This document shows, in pieces, positions 1 to 11,138 of a stretch of 64,000 nt of DNA. Source of the DNA: Pectinatus sottacetonis (lineage in GTDB: Bacteria; Bacillota; Negativicutes; Selenomonadales; Selenomonadaceae). The first letter of the stretch is position 1. Each line of letters opens with the position of its first letter. The DNA is taken from contig NZ_WIQK01000001.1 in NCBI RefSeq assembly GCF_015732155.1, positions 2,552,001-2,616,000 on the forward strand, written 5' to 3'. The notes beneath the pieces are model-generated. The model was not told the DNA's origin and did not search any database. It worked only from the letters and a program-made list of their open reading frames with translations. The position numbers were made by a program, and so were the translations under genes.

Positions 1-110
1 ATAATTTTCAATTTTTCTCATCCTTTTTTATTTTAATTAGGTAAATTAAGAAATTATTATTGCTATTTTATCGTTTATTGTAGATTAATGCAAGACTACA
101 TCAGCATTAT

Positions 111-139
111 TTGACCATATTTTACTAAAATGCTATACT
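111..139 (+). promoter_or_regulatory. Sigma-A promoter of rqcH
   Basis: TTGACC (111-116) and TATACT (134-139) are separated by 17 bases, and a TG dinucleotide at 131-132 gives an extended -10. The site lies about 70 bases upstream of the rqcH start. The rest of positions 1-209 is AT-rich with no gene that I can support. Confidence 0.7.
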
Positions 140-209
140 CAATCTACTATTATTCATCTATAGTTTACTGATATTATTTTATATTTTTTAAGAAATGAGG
201 CATAATTTT

Positions 210-1961
210 ATGGGAATTGATGGTTTTTCTCTTTATGCAGTTATATACGAACTTAATAATTTATTGAGCGGAGGACGTATCGATAAAATTAGTCAGCCAC
301 GCAGATCAGATGTATATATATCTGTGCGACTACCGGGTGTAACACATATTTTACATATTTCTATAGATCCACGTATTGCTTCTATGACTATTGTAAATAA
401 ATCACCGGAAAATCCACCTGAACCACCTGCTTTTTGTATGCTTTTACGAAAACAGCTTGAAGGTGGGCGGATTGCCAAAATTTATCAGGTGGGATTGGAT
501 CGAATTGCAGTTATAGAAGTGGACAGTTTAGGAACTGGCGGATTGTTAGTAACAAAGAAAATTTATGTGGAATTAATGGGAAAGTATAGTAACATTATAC
601 TTACTCAAAATAATATTATAATAGATTCATTACGTCGTGTGGGAACAAATAGTAGCCGTGTCCGTACTGTTTTACCGCAGCAGGAATATTTTACTCCGCC
701 GAAGCAAAATAGCATTAATGTCCTCACTGATATAAATCAGTTTATTACCCTGATAAAAGAAAATACTGCGGAAAAATTATATAAAGCTGTTTTAAATGCA
801 GGAGACGGTTTTGGTCCAGTGACAGTAAAAGAATTATTATTTTTGGCAGGACTTCCCCTTGATATCACAGTAGAAAAACTTGATGATAATGATTATTTAT
901 CATTATCCAAGGCTATAGAGGAAATTGTTAAGATTTATTATGACAAGGATTTTGTCCCGACACTAATAACAAATGACAATAATAAAATCATTGCCATGGC
1001 AGCATTCCCTTTAGATGGTTTTTCTCCATATATCAGCCAGAAATTTGTAACAATGAGTCAAATGCTGGAAAATGCGCATAAATTAGTTGATGATTATGTT
1101 TCCCCAATGAAAGAGCAATTAAAAAAAATAGCAGCCAATGAGCTTAATAAGCAAAGTGGTAAAGAAAAAAAACTGCTGAAGGAATGGCATCATTCGCAAA
1201 ATGCAGCTGATGAAAAAATAAAAGCGGACAATATTATGACTTATCAGTATGAGTTTAAAGATCATGCTGATAATGAAATTATTGTTCCTGACATATATGA
1301 TACAGACAGTGGGCTGATAAAGATACCAATGGATCGAAAATTGACCGTATTACAAAATATGCAAAAGTACTATCATAAATATGACAAATTACGACGGGCC
1401 CAAAAAATATTAGCTAAACAGCTTGACGAATGTAAAAAGAATATGGAATATCTTGCTACAATAGAAGCTGCGCTTGTTTCTTCAGATGGTATTGCAGAAT
1501 TGACTGACATAAAAAATGAATTGATTAAGGGCGGCTATATGAGAGCAGAAAAACGTAAAAAAATGTCAGTGCAGCCTTCCAAGCCCTTTGAATTTTTATT
1601 AAACAGCGGTATAACAATATTAATTGGCAAAAATAATTTTCAAAACGATAAACTAACTTTAAAAACAGCCCAACCGGATGATATGTGGTTTCACACCAAA
1701 GATATACCCGGTTCGCATGTTATCGTAAAAACCGAAGGTACCGTCCCGGATATTGCAACAATAAAAGAAGCAGCGCTGTTGGCAGCTTATTTTTCTAAGG
1801 GAAGAATCTCTTCTAAGGTGCCGGTAGATTATACATACTGCCGATTTGTAAAAAAACCGTCTGGAGCTAAACCGGGATTTGTTATTTTTACTAATAATAA
1901 AACAATATATGTAACACCTGACAAAGAGAAAATAAATTCTTTTTTGAGAAATAAAATTTAA
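210..1961 (+). CDS. rqcH: Rqc2/RqcH-type ribosome quality control protein (NFACT family)
   Basis: 583-residue NFACT-family protein. In Bacillus, RqcH binds obstructed 50S subunits carrying peptidyl-tRNA and directs C-terminal alanine tailing of stalled chains; older annotations call the family fibronectin-binding protein FbpA/YloA. The N-terminal NFACT-N domain opens with MGIDGFSLYAVIYEL and carries the D97-R98 pair known to be needed for tailing. A coiled-coil-rich middle (about 300-430) follows, and the C-terminal NFACT-R domain contains MWFHTKDIPGSHV. An in-frame ATG at 195 exists, but GAGG at 197-200 is well placed for the ATG at 210, and the family starts there. It is transcribed alone and converges on the ttcA-like gene. 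The family call is secure; the tailing role is inferred from homology. Confidence 0.93.
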   Translation: MGIDGFSLYAVIYELNNLLSGGRIDKISQPRRSDVYISVRLPGVTHILHISIDPRIASMTIVNKSPENPPEPPAFCMLLRKQLEGGRIAKIYQVGLDRIAVIEVDSLGTGGLLVTKKIYVELMGKYSNIILTQNNIIIDSLRRVGTNSSRVRTVLPQQEYFTPPKQNSINVLTDINQFITLIKENTAEKLYKAVLNAGDGFGPVTVKELLFLAGLPLDITVEKLDDNDYLSLSKAIEEIVKIYYDKDFVPTLITNDNNKIIAMAAFPLDGFSPYISQKFVTMSQMLENAHKLVDDYVSPMKEQLKKIAANELNKQSGKEKKLLKEWHHSQNAADEKIKADNIMTYQYEFKDHADNEIIVPDIYDTDSGLIKIPMDRKLTVLQNMQKYYHKYDKLRRAQKILAKQLDECKKNMEYLATIEAALVSSDGIAELTDIKNELIKGGYMRAEKRKKMSVQPSKPFEFLLNSGITILIGKNNFQNDKLTLKTAQPDDMWFHTKDIPGSHVIVKTEGTVPDIATIKEAALLAAYFSKGRISSKVPVDYTYCRFVKKPSGAKPGFVIFTNNKTIYVTPDKEKINSFLRNKI

Positions 1962-1994
1962 CGAAAATAAAAAACGAAAATAAATTGTATATTA

Positions 1995-2048
1995 CTTATA
2001 AAGCACATAAGGATTTTTCACATGCTTATTGCATCAGTGTGTTATAAG
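1995..2048. terminator. Inverted repeat between convergent genes, possible terminator
   Basis: The left arm (1995-2007, CTTATAA then CACA after a 2-base bulge) pairs with TGTGTTATAAG at 2038-2048. The right arm is followed by AAAAATTTT. The site lies between the convergent ends of rqcH and the ttcA-like gene, so it could serve either strand. The loop is long (about 30 bases), so the call is tentative. Confidence 0.35.
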
Positions 2049-2109
2049 AAAAATTTTCATTTCAAATATCATAGGTATTTAGAATGTCATATACTGTAAT
2101 ATGACCATT

Positions 2110-2883
2110 TCATTGGATAAAATTATCATATTTTTTCTTCATTTCTTTACGATTTAAAACAGCAGGCCACAAACTGCCAATGGCGTTTTCTCTGAGTGCA
2201 GCTGATAAATGTTCATAAAAAAAAGGATATTTTTTATTCATGTTGATGATAAGGTCCTTTGTGTTCTGGCGCATTGTTTTGCCGTCTATAGGACAGGGAG
2301 AAGCAAGGGGTGTTACGCCATGATACTTTACCGCATCACGGGTTTCTTTTTCACGAAAGTAAATCAAGGGACGAATTACTGTCAATTTGGTTTTATTAAG
2401 ATATGTGGAAGGAGTAAAAGTCTTTATTTGCCCTGAGTATAATAAATTCATAAAAAATGTTTCTACAGCATCATCATGGTGATGGGCATAGGCAACTTTA
2501 TTACATCCTTTTTCCAAAGCAATACGGTTTATTGCCCCGCGGCGAAAATAAGCACAGGTAAAACAAGGTTTTTTTCCGCTGTCTGTAATGGCTTTTTTTA
2601 TATTGACTTTATGAACAGAGTAATTTATTCCGAGTTTGCAGCAAAAATCATATAAAGTAGATGTGTTAAAATCATTTGTAAACAACGGATTAATAGTAAT
2701 TGCTCGTAATTGGAATTTTTTATTAAGACGTTCACGTAAAACAGCTAATGCATAAGTCAGAAATAAGCTGTCCTTACCACCGGATAAACCGATTAAAATA
2801 TTGTCATTGTTATTTATTAGATCAAATTCCACAATAGCACGCATAAGTTTGCTGAAGTATTGCTGGGGTATATTTATCTTCAT
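2110..2883 (-). CDS. TtcA-family tRNA 2-thiolation protein (PP-loop ATPase)
   Basis: 257-residue N-type ATP pyrophosphatase and the only minus-strand gene in the window. The PP-loop SGGKDS (34-39) binds ATP. A CxxC pair (C107, C110) and a third cysteine in ASPCPIDGKTMRQ (C197) match the cluster ligands of TtcA, which makes 2-thiocytidine at tRNA position 32 using an iron-sulfur cluster. Length and motifs fit the TtcA/TtuA superfamily rather than TilS, which is longer and lacks these cysteines. The ATG at 2883 is preceded on the minus strand by AAGGAGC with 10-base spacing. Which tRNA position is modified cannot be read from sequence, so I leave the symbol blank. Confidence 0.85.
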   Translation of the reverse strand: MKINIPQQYFSKLMRAIVEFDLINNNDNILIGLSGGKDSLFLTYALAVLRERLNKKFQLRAITINPLFTNDFNTSTLYDFCCKLGINYSVHKVNIKKAITDSGKKPCFTCAYFRRGAINRIALEKGCNKVAYAHHHDDAVETFFMNLLYSGQIKTFTPSTYLNKTKLTVIRPLIYFREKETRDAVKYHGVTPLASPCPIDGKTMRQNTKDLIINMNKKYPFFYEHLSAALRENAIGSLWPAVLNRKEMKKKYDNFIQ

Positions 2884-2912
2884 TTACCAAATTGCTCCTT
2901 TTCTTTTATCAG

Positions 2913-2941
2913 ATTATAGCATAAAAACTGTAAAACAAGTT
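2913..2941 (-). promoter_or_regulatory. Extended -10 promoter for the ttcA-like gene
   Basis: On the minus strand TATAAT (2918-2913) is preceded by TGC, an extended -10. The -35 region (AACTTG, 2941-2936) is weak. It lies about 30 bases upstream of the start codon and is divergent from the ppaC promoter. Confidence 0.4.
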
Positions 2942-2970
2942 AATTTAAAGAAAAATCTTGTATAAACCTT

Positions 2971-2998
2971 TTGTTATAGGGCTATTTTGTTGTATAAT
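2971..2998 (+). promoter_or_regulatory. Sigma-A promoter of the CBS pyrophosphatase gene
   Basis: TTGTTA (2971-2976) and TATAAT (2993-2998) with a 16-base spacer, 60 bases upstream of the ATG at 3059. Confidence 0.55.
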
Positions 2999-3058
2999 AA
3001 TATACAATAAATATATTATTATATCATTTTTATATAAAATTTGGGGGTCGTGTTTTTT

Positions 3059-4708
3059 ATGCGTAAAAAAAAGCCGATATATGTAATAGGGCATAGAAAT
3101 CCTGATACAGATTCTATTTGTTCGGCCATCAGCTATGCAAATTTGAAAAAATCGTTAGGAGAAAACGTTATACCTGCGCGAGCAGGCAAAGTTAATAAGG
3201 AAACGGAGTTTGCCTTAAGTTATTTTGCTATGCAGGCACCTGAACTTATTACAGATGTTTATCCTCGCGTAAGTGATATTATCCCCGAAGCACATGTTAC
3301 AGTAAATGAACATGATAATTTACGAAAATTAGGGAAATTAATTCATGACACGGGGGCGAAATCTGTACCAGTATTATCAGACAAAAACGAACTAACCGGT
3401 ATAATTACGGTCAGTGACCTAGCCAGACGTTATTTTGAAGATTTGGGAATGCAGAGTTTTTCTAATACCAAAATAACAATCAGCAATATTTTATCAGTTG
3501 TTGATGGGCAAATAATTGTTGATGGAAATAAAAACGAAGTAATTAAGGGAGAAGTACGTATTGCAGATGGCAGTCAGCATACAATAGATAAATTTATCAA
3601 AGCAAATGATATTGTTTTAGTAGGAGATAGAGAGTTTACCGCATTAAAGGCTTGTCTAGAACGTAACATAGCCTGTCTTATTATCACAGGGAGTAGCAAT
3701 ATTTCTGCGGATGTAATAGAGGAAGCCCGCCGGAAAAATATAATTTTATTATCTACACCATATGACACTTATATTTGCGCCAGGCTTATAAATCAATGTG
3801 TACCTGTTCGCCAAATTATGCAAAAGAATGTTACATGCTTTAAACCTACAGATATGCTTAGTGATATAAAAGGTGTTATGGAAAAGAAAAAATTTCGCAG
3901 TTATCCAATTATAGAAAATAAGCATGTTATAGGAATGGTAAGCAGTGACAAACTTATGGTTCCGGAAAAGACACAGCTTATTTTAGTAGATCATAATGAA
4001 CCGACACAAGCTATAGAGGGTATAGAAGAGGCACAAGTATTGGAAATAATTGATCATCACCGATTAGGTGGTATGCAAACGAGTGAGCCTATATTTACAA
4101 GGCAGGCACCAGTTGGCTGCACTAATACAATCATTTCCGATATGTATTTTCAATATAATGTGGCAATACCAAAAAAAATAGCAGGATTAATGCTCTCTGC
4201 CATAATTTCTGATACAGTATTATTCAAATCGCCTACATGTACACCGCATGACAGGGAAAATGCTGAAAAACTGGCTCAAATAGCTGATGTAAATATAGAA
4301 GAATATGGGATGGAACTTTTAAAAGCGGGTTCTGATATAGGAAACATGACGGCTATGGAAATAGTGAAAAATGACATGAAAGAATTTCAATTGGGAAATA
4401 GAAAAATAATTGTCAGCCAAACTTCAGTAATGGATAGTGGAGATATTTTAAAACGTAAAAATGAACTACTGGAAAATATGAATAAACTTTGTAAAAAAGA
4501 TAATTATGACATGAGTCTGGTCATGATCACAAATATTTTGGAAGAAGCTACAAATCTTTTATTCACAGGAAAACCAAATACAATTATAGGTGAAGCCTTT
4601 AATAAGGATTCTTCCCAGAATATGATTTATCTACCAGGGGTTATGTCGCGTAAAAAACAAATTATACCGCAGCTTACAGAAGCGGTTAAGAAACATATAA
4701 ATAATTAA
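3059..4708 (+). CDS. ppaC: CBS-domain family II inorganic pyrophosphatase
   Basis: 549-residue Mn/Co-dependent pyrophosphatase that hydrolyses PPi to phosphate in the cytoplasm. The N-terminal DHH domain begins with GHRNPDTDS (H12, D16, D18, metal ligands). A regulatory insert follows with a CBS motif (ISNIL... and VPVLSDKNELTGIITVSD), a DRTGG domain and a second CBS motif (RSYPIIENKHVIGMVS). The catalytic fold then resumes with DHNEPTQA and EIIDHH and ends in a DHHA2 domain. In this subfamily the CBS module binds adenine nucleotides: AMP/ADP inhibit, diadenosine polyphosphates activate. Upstream in-frame TTG (3041) and GTG (3050) are ruled out because GGGGGT at 3043-3048 is spaced for the ATG at 3059. 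Length matches the Clostridium CBS-PPase. Monocistronic. Confidence 0.95.
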   Translation: MRKKKPIYVIGHRNPDTDSICSAISYANLKKSLGENVIPARAGKVNKETEFALSYFAMQAPELITDVYPRVSDIIPEAHVTVNEHDNLRKLGKLIHDTGAKSVPVLSDKNELTGIITVSDLARRYFEDLGMQSFSNTKITISNILSVVDGQIIVDGNKNEVIKGEVRIADGSQHTIDKFIKANDIVLVGDREFTALKACLERNIACLIITGSSNISADVIEEARRKNIILLSTPYDTYICARLINQCVPVRQIMQKNVTCFKPTDMLSDIKGVMEKKKFRSYPIIENKHVIGMVSSDKLMVPEKTQLILVDHNEPTQAIEGIEEAQVLEIIDHHRLGGMQTSEPIFTRQAPVGCTNTIISDMYFQYNVAIPKKIAGLMLSAIISDTVLFKSPTCTPHDRENAEKLAQIADVNIEEYGMELLKAGSDIGNMTAMEIVKNDMKEFQLGNRKIIVSQTSVMDSGDILKRKNELLENMNKLCKKDNYDMSLVMITNILEEATNLLFTGKPNTIIGEAFNKDSSQNMIYLPGVMSRKKQIIPQLTEAVKKHINN

Positions 4709-4712
4709 TACT

Positions 4713-4760
4713 AAACGCTGCTGTATTAGCTATTGATAATGTGGCAGCGTTTATTTTTTT
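4713..4760 (+). terminator. Rho-independent terminator after ppaC
   Basis: AAACGCTGC (4713-4721) pairs perfectly with GCAGCGTTT (4744-4752), followed by ATTTTTTT. A clear intrinsic terminator. Confidence 0.88.
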
Positions 4761-4762
4761 AT

Positions 4763-4790
4763 TTGACAAATTATGTCCGCTCTTTAAATT
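4763..4790 (+). promoter_or_regulatory. Candidate pcrA promoter
   Basis: A perfect TTGACA (4763-4768) lies just after the ppaC terminator; TAAATT (4785-4790) with a 16-base spacer is a weak -10. The left arm of an inverted repeat (TCCGCTCTT 4776-4784, AAGAGCGGA 4817-4825) falls in the spacer, so the transcript start or a regulator could act here. Confidence 0.45.
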
Positions 4791-4892
4791 ACTGTTGAAT
4801 TTTGAGGCAATAAATGAAGAGCGGATAATTGTGTGTATAGTAAAAATTAGTAAATTTACTGCATTGATATAAGAGAATAAAGGGAGATTATT

Positions 4893-7124
4893 TTGGGTAT
4901 ATTTGATGGATTAAATCCAGTACAGAAAAAAGCTGTTGAACATGTTGACGGGCCATTGCTGATAATGGCTGGAGCGGGGTCGGGTAAGACAAAGGTTCTT
5001 ACATGCAAAATAGCATACTTTTTGGAAAAAGGCATATCTCCATATAATATTTTAGCAATAACCTTCACTAATAAAGCTGCTGCTGAAATGCGTGATCGTG
5101 CTGACAAAATGATCGGTGATAATGCCAGAAATGTTTGGCTCAGCACATTTCATTCTTTCTGTGCCCGTATGCTGAGAAGGGAAATAGAACATACTAATAT
5201 ATATAAAAAAAATTTTACTATCTATGATACAGCAGATTCACAGACCTTGATAAAAAATTGTCTGAAAGAATTGAATCTCGATGAAAAACAATACAGTCCC
5301 TATAATATTCAGGCAGCAATATCCAATGCGAAAAATATGATGCTTGCGCCAAAGGATTTTACTGTGCAGGCAGGAGACTTTTTTGAACAAAAAACCGCCG
5401 AAATATATACTATGTATCAAAAACATTTAGTAGAAAATAATGCTCTTGACTTTGATGATTTGCTAAGAATCTCTGTTGAATTACTAGAAAACAGTAGGGA
5501 AGTACGGGAAAAATATCAGGAAAGGTTCCATTATGTTTTAGTTGATGAATATCAGGATACCAATGGGGCACAATATAGATTGACAAAAATTTTATCGGCA
5601 AAATATCGCAATATATGTGTGGTAGGGGATGCCGACCAATCTATATATGGGTGGCGTGGTGCTGATATAAGAAATATAATGGATTTTGAAAAAGATTATC
5701 CTGAAGCCAAGGTAATAAAACTGGAACAGAATTATCGATCAACGAAAAATATTTTGGAAGCGGCCAATGCTGTTATACAAAATAACCTGAATCGCAAGCC
5801 TAAAAACTTGTGGACTGAAAATCCTCAGGGAGATAAGATTTCTTTGTATGAAGCGTTTAATGAACGGGATGAGGCTCGTTATATCGCGGATAATGTGCTA
5901 AAGCAAAATACACTGTTCAATATTTCTTATAATGATATTGCAGTATTATATCGAACAAATGCACAGTCACGTTCATTGGAAGAAGGGCTTATGCGCGCGG
6001 GAATTCCATATACTATGGTAGGCGGGCTGAAGTTCTATGATCGAAAAGAAATAAAAGATATAATGGCTTATTTAAAAGTCATATTTAATCCTGAAGATAC
6101 AGTAAGCCTTATGAGAATTATAAATGTTCCCAAGAGAGGTTTAGGAAATACTACTTTAAATAAAATAATTGAATTTGCCCAAGCAAATAATATGGGAATT
6201 TTTGATGCTATTTCCAGTAATGACATAGTACCGGGATTGACTACTAAAGCTAGAAATGCTCTAGCGGCATTTTCACAATTTATTTTTAAAATGATTGCAT
6301 CTGTGACGGAATTGCCGGTCAATGAGTTTATCCAGCAGGTAATGGATGAATCAGGTTACATGATTGAACTTCAGGCTGAACAAAAAATCGAAAATGAAAC
6401 GCGGATCGAAAATTTAAAAGAGTTATTAAGTGTAGCCAAAGATTTTGAAAAGGAAAACGCTGAAACACCTACATTGGAAAATTTTCTGAATTCTGTTTCG
6501 CTTGTTGCAGATATTGATAATGCTGATTTTGATGAGGACAAGGTTACTCTCATGACATTTCATTCAGCAAAGGGATTGGAATTTCCAATAGTATTTATGG
6601 CCGGAATGGAAGAAGGTTTATTTCCCCATTCACGGACACTGATGGATGAAGAAGAAATAGAAGAAGAACGACGTACCTGTTATGTTGGAATAACAAGGGC
6701 ACAGCGGAAACTTTATTTGACTAATGCTAAAAGCAGAACCATATACGGAAGAACCGTAATGTATCCTCCATCCAGATTTTTACAGGAAATCCCTGCGCAA
6801 TATGTTGAAAAAAAGCAATCCCAGATTATGGCTAACGTTGGTGGTTTTGTTAATGTAAAAAAAGAACAAATAAAGAATAACAAAAATTATCTTCGGACAC
6901 CACCCGCTGCTAAAACTAATTTAAAAGGGAAAACAGGTCCGGTTGTAAGGCCTGATATGAATTTAAAATGGAAAGCTGGCGATAAAGCACAACACAGTAA
7001 ATGGGGAATAGGAACGATAGTTGCTGTAAGCGGCAGCGGAGAAGAAACTCAGCTTACAATAGCTTTTCCTGATTTAGGAATAAAAAAATTAATGCAGAAA
7101 TATGCTCCAATAAAAAAAGTATAA
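4893..7124 (+). CDS. pcrA: ATP-dependent DNA helicase PcrA (UvrD/Rep family)
   Basis: 743-residue superfamily 1A 3'-5' DNA helicase used in repair and in clearing replication-transcription conflicts. Walker A is AGAGSGKT (26-33), the Walker B region reads VDEYQDTN, the GDADQSIYGWRGAD and QNYRSTKNI motifs follow, and TFHSAKGLEF lies in domain 2A. The C-terminus WKAGDKAQHSKWGIGTIVAV is the Tudor-like RNA polymerase-binding tail typical of PcrA, which separates it from AddA and RecB. The start is TTG at 4893 with AGGGAG at 4881-4886 and 6-base spacing. pcrA followed by ligA is a common Firmicutes pair; here they are separated by 89 bases holding a palindrome. Full length, no anomalies. Confidence 0.96.
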   Translation: MGIFDGLNPVQKKAVEHVDGPLLIMAGAGSGKTKVLTCKIAYFLEKGISPYNILAITFTNKAAAEMRDRADKMIGDNARNVWLSTFHSFCARMLRREIEHTNIYKKNFTIYDTADSQTLIKNCLKELNLDEKQYSPYNIQAAISNAKNMMLAPKDFTVQAGDFFEQKTAEIYTMYQKHLVENNALDFDDLLRISVELLENSREVREKYQERFHYVLVDEYQDTNGAQYRLTKILSAKYRNICVVGDADQSIYGWRGADIRNIMDFEKDYPEAKVIKLEQNYRSTKNILEAANAVIQNNLNRKPKNLWTENPQGDKISLYEAFNERDEARYIADNVLKQNTLFNISYNDIAVLYRTNAQSRSLEEGLMRAGIPYTMVGGLKFYDRKEIKDIMAYLKVIFNPEDTVSLMRIINVPKRGLGNTTLNKIIEFAQANNMGIFDAISSNDIVPGLTTKARNALAAFSQFIFKMIASVTELPVNEFIQQVMDESGYMIELQAEQKIENETRIENLKELLSVAKDFEKENAETPTLENFLNSVSLVADIDNADFDEDKVTLMTFHSAKGLEFPIVFMAGMEEGLFPHSRTLMDEEEIEEERRTCYVGITRAQRKLYLTNAKSRTIYGRTVMYPPSRFLQEIPAQYVEKKQSQIMANVGGFVNVKKEQIKNNKNYLRTPPAAKTNLKGKTGPVVRPDMNLKWKAGDKAQHSKWGIGTIVAVSGSGEETQLTIAFPDLGIKKLMQKYAPIKKV

Positions 7125-7173
7125 TATATGGTTGATCTTTATTAAAATTTAGTTTGAAGGCCCTTTTGGAATG

Positions 7174-9214
<2,041 letters not shown>

Positions 9215-9286
9215 ATAATACTGATAACAATATATGAGTATAGTTTATTAGATTAAATGATATTTAAAGAATATTAATGTGTTATA

Positions 9287-9295
9287 TGATATAAT
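9287..9295 (+). promoter_or_regulatory. Possible extended -10 promoter before gatC
   Basis: TGATATAAT (9287-9295) fits an extended -10, but no good -35 lies upstream. It is 38 bases before the chosen gatC start. Confidence 0.35.
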
Positions 9296-9332
9296 TAATG
9301 ATGTTTGTAATAATAATGGGATGGTGACAATA

Positions 9333-9620
9333 GTGAAAGTTACTGAAAAAGATGTTGAAAATGTAGCTGTGTTATCAAGGCTCAGTGTTTCTGCTGATAA
9401 AATGGATAAATACATTAACGATCTCAATAATTTTCTTGAATATGTAGATGTGATTCAGAAAGCTGATACTGAAAATGTAAAACCCACAGCACATGTATTA
9501 CCGCTCCAGAATGTATTTCGCGATGATATAGTAAAGCCATCATTGGATAGGGAAGCGGCTTTATCTAATGCTCCTGAAAAGGAAGACGGATATTTTAAGG
9601 TACCAAGAATTATTGAATAA
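9333..9620 (+). CDS. gatC: Asp/Glu-tRNA amidotransferase subunit GatC
   Basis: 95-residue small subunit of the GatCAB amidotransferase, which converts misacylated Glu-tRNA(Gln) and Asp-tRNA(Asn) to the amides. GatC wraps around GatA and GatB and stabilises the complex. It has the family pattern VENVAVLSRLSVS near the N-terminus and FREDIVKPS-like and YFKVPRIIE segments at the C-terminus (here FRDDIVKPS). I chose GTG at 9333, preceded by GGTGA at 9323-9327, because it gives the standard length. An ATG at 9321 or an earlier start would add 4 to 18 residues without a better binding site. It heads the gatC-gatA-gatB operon. Confidence 0.9.
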   Translation: MKVTEKDVENVAVLSRLSVSADKMDKYINDLNNFLEYVDVIQKADTENVKPTAHVLPLQNVFRDDIVKPSLDREAALSNAPEKEDGYFKVPRIIE

Positions 9621-9677
9621 TATGTCTGCTCGACTTTTTTATAGTTTATAATTAAGCATGATTTGAGGGGGATTTAA

Positions 9678-11138
9678 GTGGATTTATATAAACAACCAGC
9701 ACATGTTTTACATGATATGCTTGAAAATAAGGAAATAACAGCAGTTGAGATGACGAAGAATTTTATTGCCCGTATAAATAGTTTTGACAATAAAATAGGG
9801 GCATATATAACAAAGATGTCAGATACTGCACTTAAAACAGCTGAAACAGTTGATGCTGATATAGCTAATGGCAAGAAAATAAATTTTTTGACAGGACTGC
9901 CTGGAGCAGTTAAGGATAATATATGTACGTTAGGTACAAAAACAACTTGTGCATCTGAAATGCTTAAAAATTTCGTACCGCCTTATAATGCATCTGTTAT
10001 GGAAAAATTAAACAAAGAAAAAGCCATAATATTAGGAAAGACAAACATGGATGAGTTTGCTATGGGTGGATCAACGGAAAATTCTGCCTTTTTTACTACG
10101 CATAATCCTTGGAATACTGAGTATGTACCTGGTGGATCAAGTGGCGGTTCAGCAGCAGCTGTGGCCAGTGGACTAGCTGCATGGGCCTTGGGCTCTGATA
10201 CAGGCGGTTCTATAAGGCAGCCAGCATCTTTTTGTGGAATAGTAGGTATGAAACCAACTTATGGAAGAGTATCCCGTTATGGGTTGATAGCATATGCTTC
10301 TTCGCTTGATCAAATTGGGCCGCTTACGCGTGATGTAACAGACTGTGCTAATATTTTGAATATAATTTCAGGCTATGATGAAAAAGATTCTACCTCTATA
10401 AAAAAAGACATTCCTGATTATACAAAATCATTAGTACAAAATGTAAAAGGACTCAAAATTGGTATTCCAAAAGAATTTTTCATAGAAGGCATGAATAAAG
10501 AAGTTTATACAGCTGTAAAAAAAGCCGTTTCAGATTTAGAAGCGATGGGGGCAGAAGTAAGAAATATATCCCTGCCGCATACGAAATATGCCATTGCAGC
10601 ATATTATCTTATTGCTCCAGCAGAAGCAACTACCAATTTATCACGTTATGATGGAGTTAGCTATGGAGCTCGTGTGCCAGGTGAGGATATTGTAGCAATG
10701 ATGACCAATACACGTACTGCTAAGTTTGGCGATGAAGTAAAGCGACGTATAATGATTGGTAATTATGCCCTTAGTGCAGGATACTATGATGCGTACTATT
10801 TGAAGGCGTTAAAGATACGTACACTGGTTAAGGAGGATTATGATAAAGCTTTTGAAAAAGTGGATATTATTGTTGCACCTAATGCACCAACACCTGCTTA
10901 TAAAATAGGATCTATAATAAATGATCCTCTGCAAATGTATTTACAAGACATATGTACTGTTCCTCTTAATCTGGCAGGACTTCCGGGGATTTCCTTGCCT
11001 TGTGGTTTTAGCAGGGATGGACTTCCTATAGGAATGCAGATTATTGGAAAACCACTTGACGAGGAAACTATAATAAAGACAGCTTATACTTATGAACAAA
11101 GCAATGATTTTCATAAGAAATTTTCGGGGGTGGAATAA
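9678..11138 (+). CDS. gatA: Asp/Glu-tRNA amidotransferase subunit GatA
   Basis: 486-residue amidase-signature subunit that releases ammonia from glutamine for the transamidation done by GatB. The Ser-cisSer-Lys triad is intact: K79 (AVKDN), S154 in [15 protein letters not shown] and S178 in [14 protein letters not shown], with the same spacings as the characterised Staphylococcus enzyme. The GTG start at 9678 follows GAGGGGG (9665-9671). Its stop codon shares one base with the gatB start, indicating translational coupling. Its presence implies that the cell uses the indirect route to Gln-tRNA and/or Asn-tRNA. Confidence 0.96.
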   Translation: MDLYKQPAHVLHDMLENKEITAVEMTKNFIARINSFDNKIGAYITKMSDTALKTAETVDADIANGKKINFLTGLPGAVKDNICTLGTKTTCASEMLKNFVPPYNASVMEKLNKEKAIILGKTNMDEFAMGGSTENSAFFTTHNPWNTEYVPGGSSGGSAAAVASGLAAWALGSDTGGSIRQPASFCGIVGMKPTYGRVSRYGLIAYASSLDQIGPLTRDVTDCANILNIISGYDEKDSTSIKKDIPDYTKSLVQNVKGLKIGIPKEFFIEGMNKEVYTAVKKAVSDLEAMGAEVRNISLPHTKYAIAAYYLIAPAEATTNLSRYDGVSYGARVPGEDIVAMMTNTRTAKFGDEVKRRIMIGNYALSAGYYDAYYLKALKIRTLVKEDYDKAFEKVDIIVAPNAPTPAYKIGSIINDPLQMYLQDICTVPLNLAGLPGISLPCGFSRDGLPIGMQIIGKPLDEETIIKTAYTYEQSNDFHKKFSGVE

